A program made the position numbers and the translations under genes. The notes beneath the pieces are model-generated. The model was not told where the DNA came from and ran no database searches. It was given only the letters and a program-made list of their open reading frames with translations. This document shows, one piece after another, positions 48,301 to 60,300 of a DNA stretch of 64,000 bases. This DNA is from Aplidium turbinatum. Its lineage: Eukaryota > Chordata > Ascidiacea > Aplousobranchia > Polyclinidae. The DNA is taken from contig OU964920.1 in assembly GCA_918807975.1 (NCBI GenBank), positions 45,661,979-45,725,978 on the forward strand, in the 5' to 3' direction. The first letter of the stretch is position 1; every line of letters begins with the position of its first letter.

Positions 48301-51300
48301 TTTTTGCTGGCAGACATCAATTTGGAAGGTAATTTGTTATTGGCGCAAATTGCTTTGTAGTGCAAAAAGTGCATGGAATACTGTTTGCACCGAAACGGAA
48401 AAACAAAATTGATGAAATTCTGTGTTCAATGCAAAAAGACTTTCAAAATAAAATGTGAACTGAGAAATTTGACCAAGAAATGGCGAAAATAGGTCAAAAA
48501 CCGAGTCTTTATCACCTTTTCTACCTAAAATACACAATCACGAATATATTTTAGGAATAAATTGATTGAAGTGATAGATAAGGCTTTTGACCAATGGCAT
48601 ACTTTTTCCCGTTGTTATTTGATATAAGCCAACGGAGTAATTAGCAATAAGAGAGACGTAGACCTGATGGTCTCGGCCAGTGACTCTTGCCGCCAAAAGG
48701 AAGCAGTGACAGATACGGTTAAAACTGGTTCGTATTTTCAACTAAAGTCCCAGACGCCTTTTGCTCAAATGTCGTATACAGTTTTACATGTCCGTGTGAT
48801 TCGGCATTGAAGTACATCTGTATGTGCACCAGACATTTGACCACTAGAGTACGAGAGCATCTGAACTTTAGAGACTTAAAGAAACGTGCCCTCAAAGACC
48901 ATGTCATGGATTGTTCTTTTTGCATAGATCGAAAATTCTCTACTGACTCATTTAAAATTTTAAGCAAAGGCAAATCCCAATTTGACACAAAAATTCAGGA
49001 AGCGCTGTTAATCAAACGCTACAACCCAAATTTAAACAAACAATTATTTGCGGGAGGCGCCTCCATTCTCCTTAACGTTTACTAGTTGTTATCACGTACC
49101 CCGTGGTGCAAATTCTTTTGTAACTTATTAGTCATGCAGTTGCCTTTTCCTAATGTAATTTGTTTTCTGTCTGTCTGTATGTTTTTCCACACTATTGCTT
49201 TTAATCGATGCGTGTTTCTTGATGCTTATAGTTAGTTAGTTAGTTAGTTGGTTAGTTACGGTAGTCACTTTTAAGAAGTTGAAATTTATTGTATTTTATA
49301 AATATTTTCAGATTCCTGATGAGCGCTGAAGTTAAGCCGAAAACGTTTGAATGTTAAACTATTTGTAAATATGTAAAAAATATACTGTTGTAATGCTCAA
49401 CCCTGTGGTATTGTTGTGTCTTGCCTGTTTATGGTATAAAAAAGCTAACTCTCTCCCGAAACTGTATCAATAAAAATATAACATTTGCCCAAGCTGATGC
49501 ATTGGTAGAAATACTGTTGAAAATGTAAGTGGTTTCTGCTATCTGGGCAGTGTCATAACAGACACTTACAATGATAGCACAGAAATTAGAAGAAATTAAC
49601 AGAAATTATTAGAAGGCGAATCGCAATGGCCAAAACAGCTATGACATCACAACGGCGTGGAAACAGAGGTCGATTGGTAAAAACACAAAATTAAGATTGC
49701 TGCGAACTCTTGTATGCCCAATTGCCACATATAAATGAGAAATTTGGACACGCAAACAAAGTGACCTTAAAAAAATAAAAACTTTTGAACTGTGGTGTCA
49801 CAAAAGACTATTACCCATCAGCTAGATGAAAAAAATACAACTAGTACACTACCAGTAAAAACAAAAGACAAAACAAAATGGAAGAAGTTCATATAGGAGA
49901 TCACAGCTGCTCAAACATGATTAATCTGTAAAAAAGAAGAAGGTTACAGTATATAAAAAGTGTACAAACGACAAATTTTTTTTTATCAGTTGCACATTCT
50001 TGTTTTATTTTTTTTTTGGTTTATGGTGTTCAATTTTTACTATTTGGGTCAATTTTCTATTTTTTTTTTATTTGGATAGTGATTTGTTTCAAGACGTCTT
50101 CGAAAAACGCAAAGTACATTTTTTGCAAATTTTACGTTCCTAATCATTGTTTTCTGGTGTCAATTCCAGTTTCAGATTAAAACCTGTAAAACATTTTTAG
50201 AAATACAAATCCAAAACAAGTAAGAGAAGGTGACCTAAGTGCACCTTTTTGAGATCGCTTACCTTACTATGCCATTTTTAATCGAGTTTTTGTAGTGCAA
50301 GTTTTATTGCAATGGTTTGCTGTATTGCCAGCTAAAAACGTAGTTAAAGCCTGGAGTCTGTATGATTAATATCAAAGTCTTACTGTGTTCATGCCTTGGT
50401 TGTACAAATCTCTTGCAGCTTGAAGTTTGTTGGAAAGGTCTGTTTCCACCTTTTTCTAAAAACAAATTGTGGTAAGTAATTACGTTAAAAGAATTATTTT
50501 GATCAAACATTGATTAATTGATTCTTTACGTTCGGACTAGGAAAGTTTCATGCAGAGCTTAATCCTGGCAGTTTCGCATACTTGTAGACTGTAGAGGCTT
50601 TGGACCACCGACGCAGACCAAGACACCAATTAAAATTGACAGAGTGTAGTTTCCGATTGTTGACTTGTTGCTGCCGGGGAATTATTCCACACACTAGATG
50701 CCGCTGAATGGAGAGCAGTCCTTAACGTGCGTTGCTCAAGTGCACACCCCGAGAGTTGAACCAGCGCCACTTGATCTTGAAGCTTCTTCGTTCACGAAGT
50801 AACGCGCTAATCAACCGATTTAAAAACTCTACCACTAAATTATTTTTAAATGGACAATTTTAGTTTTGTCACAGTGCAGACTGTAGCTTATATAGTCACT
50901 AACGACATCCACTTAAAATAATACAACATCCTGATAATGAAATAGACAATGTTTTTTACAATGTTTTTTACAATGTTTTTAGACAATGTTTTTTACAAGT
51001 GTTGTTTTTTATGTATCTTTTGAGAATAAGAAAATCTCGTCAAAACAATCGGCATCAGAAACGAGTGAATGACTTCAATGACAGGTCCAGTGGTGTTTTT
51101 GATATATTTTGTGAAAACAACGTACAAAGAAAAAAACTTGAAGCTCTCCATGGAGTAACGATGACCAGTATGGAATGGGACTTTCTGAAAGATCAACGCT
51201 CAGAACGAAAAATGTATTGTGAGGATTACATTGACAAACAGTGGTGTAAAACAATGGAAAGGCGAAAGCAAGATCTTCATGCTCTTGAACGATTGAGGTG

Positions 51301-54300
51301 CTTCGAAAAAAGAATCACGGAAGAATATAATGAAGGTTTAACTGAATTAAATGAGATGCTTTCAGACTCTGAACAATCTAGTGCTGTTGAGGTCACTTCA
51401 GACGACACTCCTACTGATGATGAACAGCCTAAGCCAAAGAGGAGGAAAGTAGCTATTAATCATGTGGTTGATGACACTATGGCAAAGCAATACCAGCATG
51501 TTCGACTTACTTTGCGAAATGTTCGCAGTGAATTTTATGAAACCTTGGACAAACTAAAAAGTGTTTATCATATGTCTCAGCTCCAAGCAGAGGCAGCTAT
51601 CGTGGAAACAGCAAACAAGATGTTTGGAAGAACTTGGAAGTTTCATGGTAGTGACCCGGATCAACTCGATTTGGACACTTTTCCGGACAGACATATTATA
51701 AGGAAAACCGGCAAAAGCATCGAAACAATGGCTCTTGATTCCATTGTTCAAGAAATTATGTTTTCTGAGAATAATGCAGCCATTACATATGCTAATGACG
51801 GATCAAAAAACAAGGAGCTGGTTCTTTCATTGTACACGGAATAATAATAAATGGAAAATATAGAGCACTGCCTACCTTGTCCATTGTTTCAGAAAGCAGA
51901 GCTAATTTGGCAGACTTGAAAATGAATACACTACGGATCCTCTCTGTCGCTAGTGATGTGGAGGCTAAAGATATATATGAAAAGATTGACTTTGCGTTGA
52001 CTGATCAAACTTCACATAATTTTCAAGTGGACCACACAGTGGCTGAAAAGTTTCAAACAAAAAAACTACCAGATCATGTCTTCTGCAATGTTCATTCAAG
52101 CTTGATGTTCAATCGTGAAATAAGTAAGCACTGGGCAAGTTTGGAAAACGCAATTGGAAGAGACAAAATTAATGCAAACTTTCTTGTTAATGCAACCTCA
52201 TCAGCAAGAAGTGTCACTGAACAAGCTCTTAATTGCATAACAAGGCTAATTAATCATGATTTTGATCACAAACCATGGAATAAAGCCAGAGACTTTGACC
52301 TTCACATTGCCCCAGGGAAAAATCTATCAGTAAGCCTCAAAAATGAAAGATTTAATCGTTTGACTTTGTCCTGTGCTATTGTATTGTATCATATGGAAGA
52401 CGTAGCTGATTTTTTGCGTAAATTTTGTCATGTTTCAAATCAGCTAGCATGCATTGTTAGGTCTTTCCTTGACATCGAATTTTTAGAGGTTATGTTTTGT
52501 ATTGGTGCTCTTCTGGGTTTACATCTGGTTGAACCTTTTTTGTAACTCACTCTGTCCCAAACTACCACATACTCTAAACTAACACCTGCATTCCATCAAC
52601 TTTATGAGGATCTGAACAACACAAATCCTGAAAAGCTATTCGATCTTGATAACCCTGCATTCCAATTCGTGTCATCCGATCGTTTTCATGCCACAAAGTA
52701 CAGCCCAGAAATATGTGCAAGCATTGCACAAGTGACATCCACATACAAAGCACAACTTAAAAGCATGTTACAAGTTCTTCTTCCAGCTATCGCTGAAGCA
52801 TTCCAGAGACAAAAAGGAAACATTTTTGGATTCGGAGATCATAACCCAAAGGCAAATATATCCTTAGCTCACATGGATGAGGAAAAACTGGAAAAAGTGC
52901 CTATCCACAACATTGACTCTGAGAGAAGTGTTGGCTTCATTAACTATGAACTATCTCGCAGAGGGGCCAGAGAACTACCAGCAGCCTCTTCATCACAAGT
53001 AAAAAATAAATCCTAAGATCTAATTGAAAGTATGCCTTCTGGATCTTTCAAAAGTTATACCAAAAAAACCATCTTTTATCCAGAATTGCAGCTAGAGTGG
53101 AGAAAACTTCAAGGTAATTTGCAGAAAACGATATCAGAAAACAAAATGTCCGCTAATATTGCACTAGACCAAAGACGCCACAAAGATCTTGCAGCTCTCA
53201 AATCCTTAGGTGGACCGTTTACTTCACCAATGGAACTCGACAATTACGCAAATTCAATTCAAGCAGAAAGAACCAAGACAGACAGATTGTACAGGGACAT
53301 ACGTTACGCCAGGGACACATCGTTATCCATTCCCAAAACTAGCGATATTTTTAAGCTGAAAAAAGGACACAAGAAGCTTCCAATTCACACATACATAACA
53401 AACTTGAAACTATACCTTGAAAATATTGTATCAAAGACTGATGTGACAATGGAAGACTTCAGTGAAGTAATCACAACAATTGTGACTGAATCAAAAAGTA
53501 GTGTTTCCATACCACAAACAGTAAAAATTTTAAAAAATTCCAAAACTTTCAACCCCTATGTTCAAGGGGGTAAACGTTATTTTTAAGCGTTAAAAGTAAA
53601 ATGGTTGGTGTTTTTACATGTTTCTCCATATTTGCAGGGGGTTAGAGCAGAACTTTTGGTCTAAGTCCCCCCCCCCCCCCCCTATCACTAGTGACCCAGT
53701 TTATGTGAATCACAAAAAAACGTTCGTCATGCGCCTGTGAATAAGTTTGCAAATAATATAGTTTTAGGTTTATCTAATGTTGACACAATACAATATTTAA
53801 AAAAAAGCGTAGCAAAGCTTACCAAGCGAGATTGTTCCTTCTCTTCAAGACTCGCAGATATACGCTTTAAAACTTCCGTCAGATCTAACTGGAATGGCTG
53901 AACAACATCTTCGTCAAGACCATTTGTTTCAGTTGTGAAGAACGTCAAAGCATCTTTACTGCTGCTTTCATAAATTTCCCGAAAATTTGGGAACTTCAGA
54001 CTTTCAGTAAGTTTCTGAAAAGTTGTGCATTTGAAAACATCGAAGTATATTTACATTAATGCACTCGCATTTTCGCAGGCGAACCATTCAAACATAACCA
54101 GCTTTCTGTTTTTGACGTTTGAAGTTTTTGCTACATATTGCCAACCGAGATTTGTACTGACAAAAAATTCCTGAAGAACAATGATTTTGGTACAGTGACG
54201 AATAAATAAAAGTTTTTTCGTTGCCGGATAACAGGGAACAACTTTTATTTTATTAAAACTTCTATTTTGCTTTGATTTAGTATAGACTTCAAAGTGAAAC

Positions 54301-57300
54301 ACCGCTTACTTGCTGTTACAGTTGTGCGCATAAACACACGCAGGGTAAATAATAGCGACTTATTCACAAGAAAATTACATTGTGGTTGTATTTACGGCGT
54401 TGCAAATGCAACCACATATTTTTAAAATTTAAATCATTTTTAAGCAACAGATCGAGTTTCGTTTTTAGCAGCACGATTGTTAATATTTTTACAAGTGTAG
54501 ATTAAAAACGTTATTTCTTAGCTTAATGCTGCGCTGGCTCGGAGCGGCATTTCCGAATGAAAGAACACTTTAGCTCTGACAAAAGTTTCATTTCTCATCA
54601 GCAATGGCAGTGCCGCGCCGACCTTATGATAGCAGCCTCAAGCCGAAGAAAATAGCCCTTATAAAACACTCTGACTTCAACACCACTCCTTATTTGCACA
54701 TTACAAGGAAACTGTAGTCCGAAAGCTCATGAAATACCTCTGCTACTACAATGAACACAAGCAGCATTAGGCTGAAAAAGCATGTGCAACCTACACTTGC
54801 AAAATCATTTTTTTAACTTTGGGAAATACAAATTTTACACTAATTGTCACAGTTCAGACATCTGTAGGTGCAATTTATAATTTCGAAATAAACAACTAAT
54901 AACTCGCCCATTTTTTTTGCAATTGTGTATCTATATTATTATATACAGCAAAGCTTTGAAAATAATAGAAAGCGCTTGAAAATATATTCTATCAGATTGA
55001 AAAAATTGACGCAAAAATAACTTAAAAACGGCATCATTGATACATTTATAAAACATATTACTCCAGCTTATTTCGCCAAGAAAATAATTCAGCATGTTGT
55101 GTAATTAACCGTTTTAATATTAAACAAAGCTTACCTTTGCAAATATTGTCGAAAAGCATTGTTTTGCTTCTTCTGCATTGCGTCGGATGCATTCTTTCAA
55201 GTTTTCCTGAACAAACAATGCATCATTTGCATTGTAAATGCCTTTTGACAATCTCACTGAGTTCTTTTGTTCAAAACTTCAAAGTGTCTTGTTCTACTTT
55301 GCTTTTGTTTTATTTTATATCAGCGTAATGGTGTGTACAGACATACCACACACCTGAATTAAAATTGAGGATTGAGTTGTCAAAATAGTAGACTGCGTGC
55401 GTAGTCAAAGTGTAATGTGTAGTAAATAAAAAACAGTTTTGAGGAAAAAAGTTTCAATATCTCAGTTTGTGAATTGAATTATTTTCAATAAAATAAAGTT
55501 TTTATGTAAGTTGATTATGAAAGATTTGTTTCTTCTTCGAACTACAAATGAATTAAATCGAAAACAAAATCAAACATTTTAACACTTTTTAAAAAAAACT
55601 GTTATCGGTTTTATCGAACATCAAGTTTAGTTGCAGTAATGACCAGTTTGAAATGTGAAAAGAAGTGATCTTATACTGTATATAGGCCCAAACGAATAAA
55701 AATGTCCAGAAACCATAAATTGATATGAAGTATTGTTAGTTGAGTAGCAATTGTTAAACATTTACACTCTTATTAGTATGGAAAATAAAATACACAATAG
55801 TAAAAGCGTTTTATACCAATTCAATCAAATTTTTCTGCTCGAAATCTTGGAGTATCTCCTCAAGACTTTGTGAAAGGTGATCACGATATTCCTTTTTAAG
55901 TTCATGATAACCGATTTGGGGAGTTTTGTCGAAATCTTCCAGAGCTTTGTTCCTAAGACAATCGTACAACTCTTTCAACGCAGCTGGCTTTCTGTATTTT
56001 ACAGTGTTGTGGCTCTAACAAAATGAGAATATAGTGTAAATGCAATATACAGTGCAATGAAAACTACAAAAGGGCTCAATGCCAAGCAAAAAGGCAAGCA
56101 GAGCGAATTACATCAAATATAGTAATTAGTTTCTAAACCCTTGACAGCCTATTTTACCCTAAAAGGAGGATCATCAGAAGGCCTTTATTCAAATAGAATC
56201 ATATTCTATTTCTAGGATTTTATTTGAATAAGAACCTTCTGATGATCCTCCTTTTAGGGTGAAACAGGCTGTCAAGGGTTTAGAAGAGAGTAATAACTAT
56301 GTTTGATTTAAATGCAATATACTGTACGTTACTAAAATTTACTTTACAAAAACTTTTCAAAATCAATAGTTTTAAAAATATTTGGTAGCTAACGTTTGAA
56401 TATTTAATTTATTGTAGACAGGAAAAAAGCATTAACAAATCTGGTTTTCTATTTTTGAAATTGTTTTGGAAACTTAAGTCCTTTTTAAAAATGTAAGAAA
56501 TAACCCAACCTAGACAACCATTAATCTAATGTGGATGGTTGCCATATTAGGTTGGATCCAAATTTAGCTACTGGGTATCTATAATATTTCTAGATTTTTC
56601 CAACACGATTGCACATCAAAACGAACGCCAATATTTTGTTTTACGACTAACTTGAAAATGTGTTTTAAAATCTTTGAACAATCAAAGCGTTTCAAACATT
56701 TTCAAACTCTGCACGACTTTATATAACTTTGTTATCTTAATTCTTTTCTTGATGTTTGGGAACTGTATGTTAATGTAATGCATGCTAATTGGGTATATTA
56801 GTATAGAAAGTGATCAGCAAATAAAGTTATTTCACTCTTGAAACTTCTCGTTGTAAGCTATTCTGCAGTCACCAGAAGAACAGAAATTTAAATATAAAAT
56901 ATATTTAAATTCCTGTTGAACCGTCTCATTCTGTATTGATTTACGTTTTTGTTCAGATACAAGTGATAGCTGCCATGTTTTATTATTATAAACTAACACA
57001 TTACCTCCATCATTTCTTGGGCACAAGAATCGAACAGTCTTTTCACTGCAGCATCGTATCCAGCTTTTGCGGTTAACTGTTGAGGTATAATTAAAAAGGT
57101 GAAGTGAATAATAAGTGAATAAGTGAATAACACCCACGACCTGCCAAGCACGTCTCCGAAAAATACGCATTCCCGGTCGACCTGGCAATTCTCTACTCCA
57201 CAAAGTCGTGGTAAAACCTACAAGACACTTTTAGCAAGGTCATAAAAACCCTCTTAGCTTTTCTCCAGAACTGGCGACTGAAACTCAGCGAAACCAAAAC

Positions 57301-60300
57301 TGTCGCAGCAGCTTTCCATTTACACAATTGGGAATCTGATCGTGAGCCGAATATCCTGAACAATAAGAATTTACTGTCCTTCTGCCCCAACCAAAATACC
57401 TTGGGGTGACATTGGGCAGATTGCTCACATATCGCCACAATTTGGTGTCTCTGCACAAGAAATTCTCATCGCGCGCTGCGCTACTCAAACGCTTGACAGG
57501 CTCTAGGGCGAGCGAAGGTTGATACTTTGCGTATAGCAGCCTTAGTTTTTGTCTACTTCTCAGCAGAGTACTGTGCACCTGCTTGGTGCCGTAGTGCTCA
57601 CTGCCACAACATCGACACTGCCATCAACGGCACTCTGCGCACAGTAACCTGATGCCTGCTTCCCACACCATTGGACAAATGGACAATCTTGACATTCTTA
57701 CTCGCATCCAACCAGCTGAGCTTCGTCTAGTAGAAGAAGCTACTCTGTTTTTTGGCCGACAGGCATTGGAGCCCAACTATATTTTTCCATTCCAAGATAT
57801 CCCCAAGAGAGCATTCCCGTCGACTGGAATCAATACACCCATTTGTGCCAGATGCACAACTTCTGATTAACGAAGCTGATGGACAAAACATGTCCGCATA
57901 TAATTGAGCGAACCATAAATGGAACTACCAAAGGAAGTCAAACACCACTAGACTCCGTTCGTTTATCCCTGATAGCCACACTTGTTCCATCGGCCTGACA
58001 CTGCAAAGACAGGCGTGGGTGCGCCTTAACCGTCTTTATGCGGAGTCGGGATTTTTCGCTCATTCATGCACCAGTGGAGAATGGCTTCCTCTTCTACTTG
58101 TAAATGTGGTGCGGAGGAACAGACTCCAGGCCACATCATCAACGATTGTATCATCTTCAAGGCTGCCTAACGGAGTGGAAGATCTGCGTGTCTGGGAGAT
58201 AAAAGAAAAGACTGGTTGCTCTCTAGTAGCATTCCAGCTTAGTCCGGAAACATCGCAAACCTAAGGTGGTTAAAAGATAGACCTTCAGCCCCAGAAACTC
58301 ATACGACGACGACGAATTGGTTAAATGCCCTAAAACGTCATGGGACTTTCAAAATCTCTTATTAGCACAGGGATTTTAGGTAACTCGATAAGCACAGATG
58401 TTGACAAATTGTCAACATGATGTTTTTTGTACTTTTCAATACAAATGCTCTGCTCTCAAAGTAAAATTGTTCTTTTAGGTGATGTGATGGTGATAAAACC
58501 TTATTAAAACAATCATCGATCTCAATCGGGAGGTCTGTCTACTCGTGGCATAGTTTTAACTTATTTGCTCTCCGCAAATGCGTATTTTGTGGAGACCGTG
58601 CTTGGCAGGTCTCCTTAAAATACGCTTGGTGGGTGTACATGTAAAGAAGAAATGGAAACAGGATCGATTCTTGTATTTTCTTGTGAGACATCATTTTTTA
58701 GGCGTCTCAGTATTATTCGCTTTGAGTTTCCGGTGTTGAGGGTAAAGCTTCGATTTCTGACAAGTTTCATGATCATATAGACCATATGTCGGTCAAGACA
58801 CAGACGAACCAGCTTACAAGTAAGGCCGCGGTGCCATACAGTGTTGTAGGCAAGACAGCGCCGGCCTTCTTATTTGCCTCAAAATAATCTTCGACGTCTT
58901 GGGTCACACGTGTGACCTGATTTACCGTGGATTTTTTGCAAGGGAACCTCGCGTGTTTCCTTGGAAGGAGCGGGTCGATGATTAGGTTGACGCAGGTATA
59001 GATTAGCCTATCAAGTATTTTGAAAGGAACACAGACGATAGATATCGGACGATAATTCCTTGGGTCCTCTCAAGGATTCATAGAATAACAGGATGACCAA
59101 CTGGGCTGCAATATCTAACAAGTGAAGTTAGACCTGCTGCCAGTTATTTTTAAAATTTTTGAAAGAATGGAATTTTGACGTTTTTAAAGTAGTGGTCGCA
59201 AAAAGCTTGTCCTTTTAAAACTTACTTGAATTTTGAAGTTACACAAGATTTATGCCCAGGAGAAGTTAACCCTATCTTAATACGAGCTGTTTTCGTACGC
59301 GGAAAGTACGTCACGGGCTATCTTAGCCTCGTGCTAATTAATCACTAATAACGGGAGCTATTCAAATCACACAACCAAAATAATTTACAAGATAATAGCC
59401 ATGTGTATTGTGCGTGTAGAAATTAACTTTTTACCTAACAAATTTATTGAAATAGATTATTAGCCGCAAGGCGGTAGTGAACTTCTGCGGAATAAAATCT
59501 CTAAAGATTGTTTCTTCCGGCGGAGTTTCCACTCTCGACAGGGCATACACCTTTTTGGCAACAAGGCATGATGCTCTTGATGACATTGTGGTCCTTTGCC
59601 TTGTAGACCCCGTTCTGCACTAGCTGGTAAGCTATGGCATTTGCAGAAACGGGGCACTGGAAAAGGGAGTTTGGTAAGCGCCCAGTGAGGTTGTTGATGA
59701 TACTCCATGCTTTTCGGCTTGTGTGAAGTCGATGGTTTGTACGGTTTATACCAAGTACGGTATGTTGGAAGGAGCGATAAAGAGTTTCATATTCAGAATC
59801 CTAGCATGGTGTGTAGCTGGTTTGATAGCCACATGGTATTGTGGCCTTTGCCGCAGTTATTACGACATTGCAGAAGTCCTGGTATGTTTCATCTAAGTTG
59901 CATGTTTCATGTGATGGTAACTTTGCACTAGACTCGTTAGTCAAGAAGCTGTATTGATCCTAATCGAACTTTTTGAAGTTCTACGTCTTCACTGGTGCAC
60001 TCGGGATAGGTGTCACCAGTTTTGAGGAGATACAGTTTTGTGTGCTTATGATACAAAACAAATTCTTTGTTGAAGCTCTATCAAACTAGTGTTTTCTGAC
60101 AACATATTAACTTGTCTCTCCTTGTAAGAATTTTAATCACTGTCATTTATCATTTTAAGAGTTTTAGAACTGATAACTATAAGATACTGTGCAGCGCAAA
60201 AATGGATAGCAACTTTTACTGTTTTATTATTGTGAATAATGCTATTTCTTTTAGAATAAAGAGTGCGATGGCATCACATTATTCTATAGGATGAGCCGAA

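Larger units (their letters stand above)
47848..49480 (+). mobile_element. Penelope-like element inserted in a LINE
   Basis: The left border is marked by KFMKNKFDVDVFPIYKTFK, the linker also seen at 61690 on the minus strand. After a 775-bp insert (47910-48684) come the GIY-YIG region (48807-49085) and a 400-bp tail with a hammerhead-like motif and AGTT repeats. The RT domain is absent, so it is 5'-truncated. Confidence 0.78.

Noticed and set aside
57125-59900. Twin-priming (5' inversion) of a single LINE insertion
   Set aside because: In twin priming the 3' end with its tail would be at the outer edge; here the 3' end lies between the two pieces.
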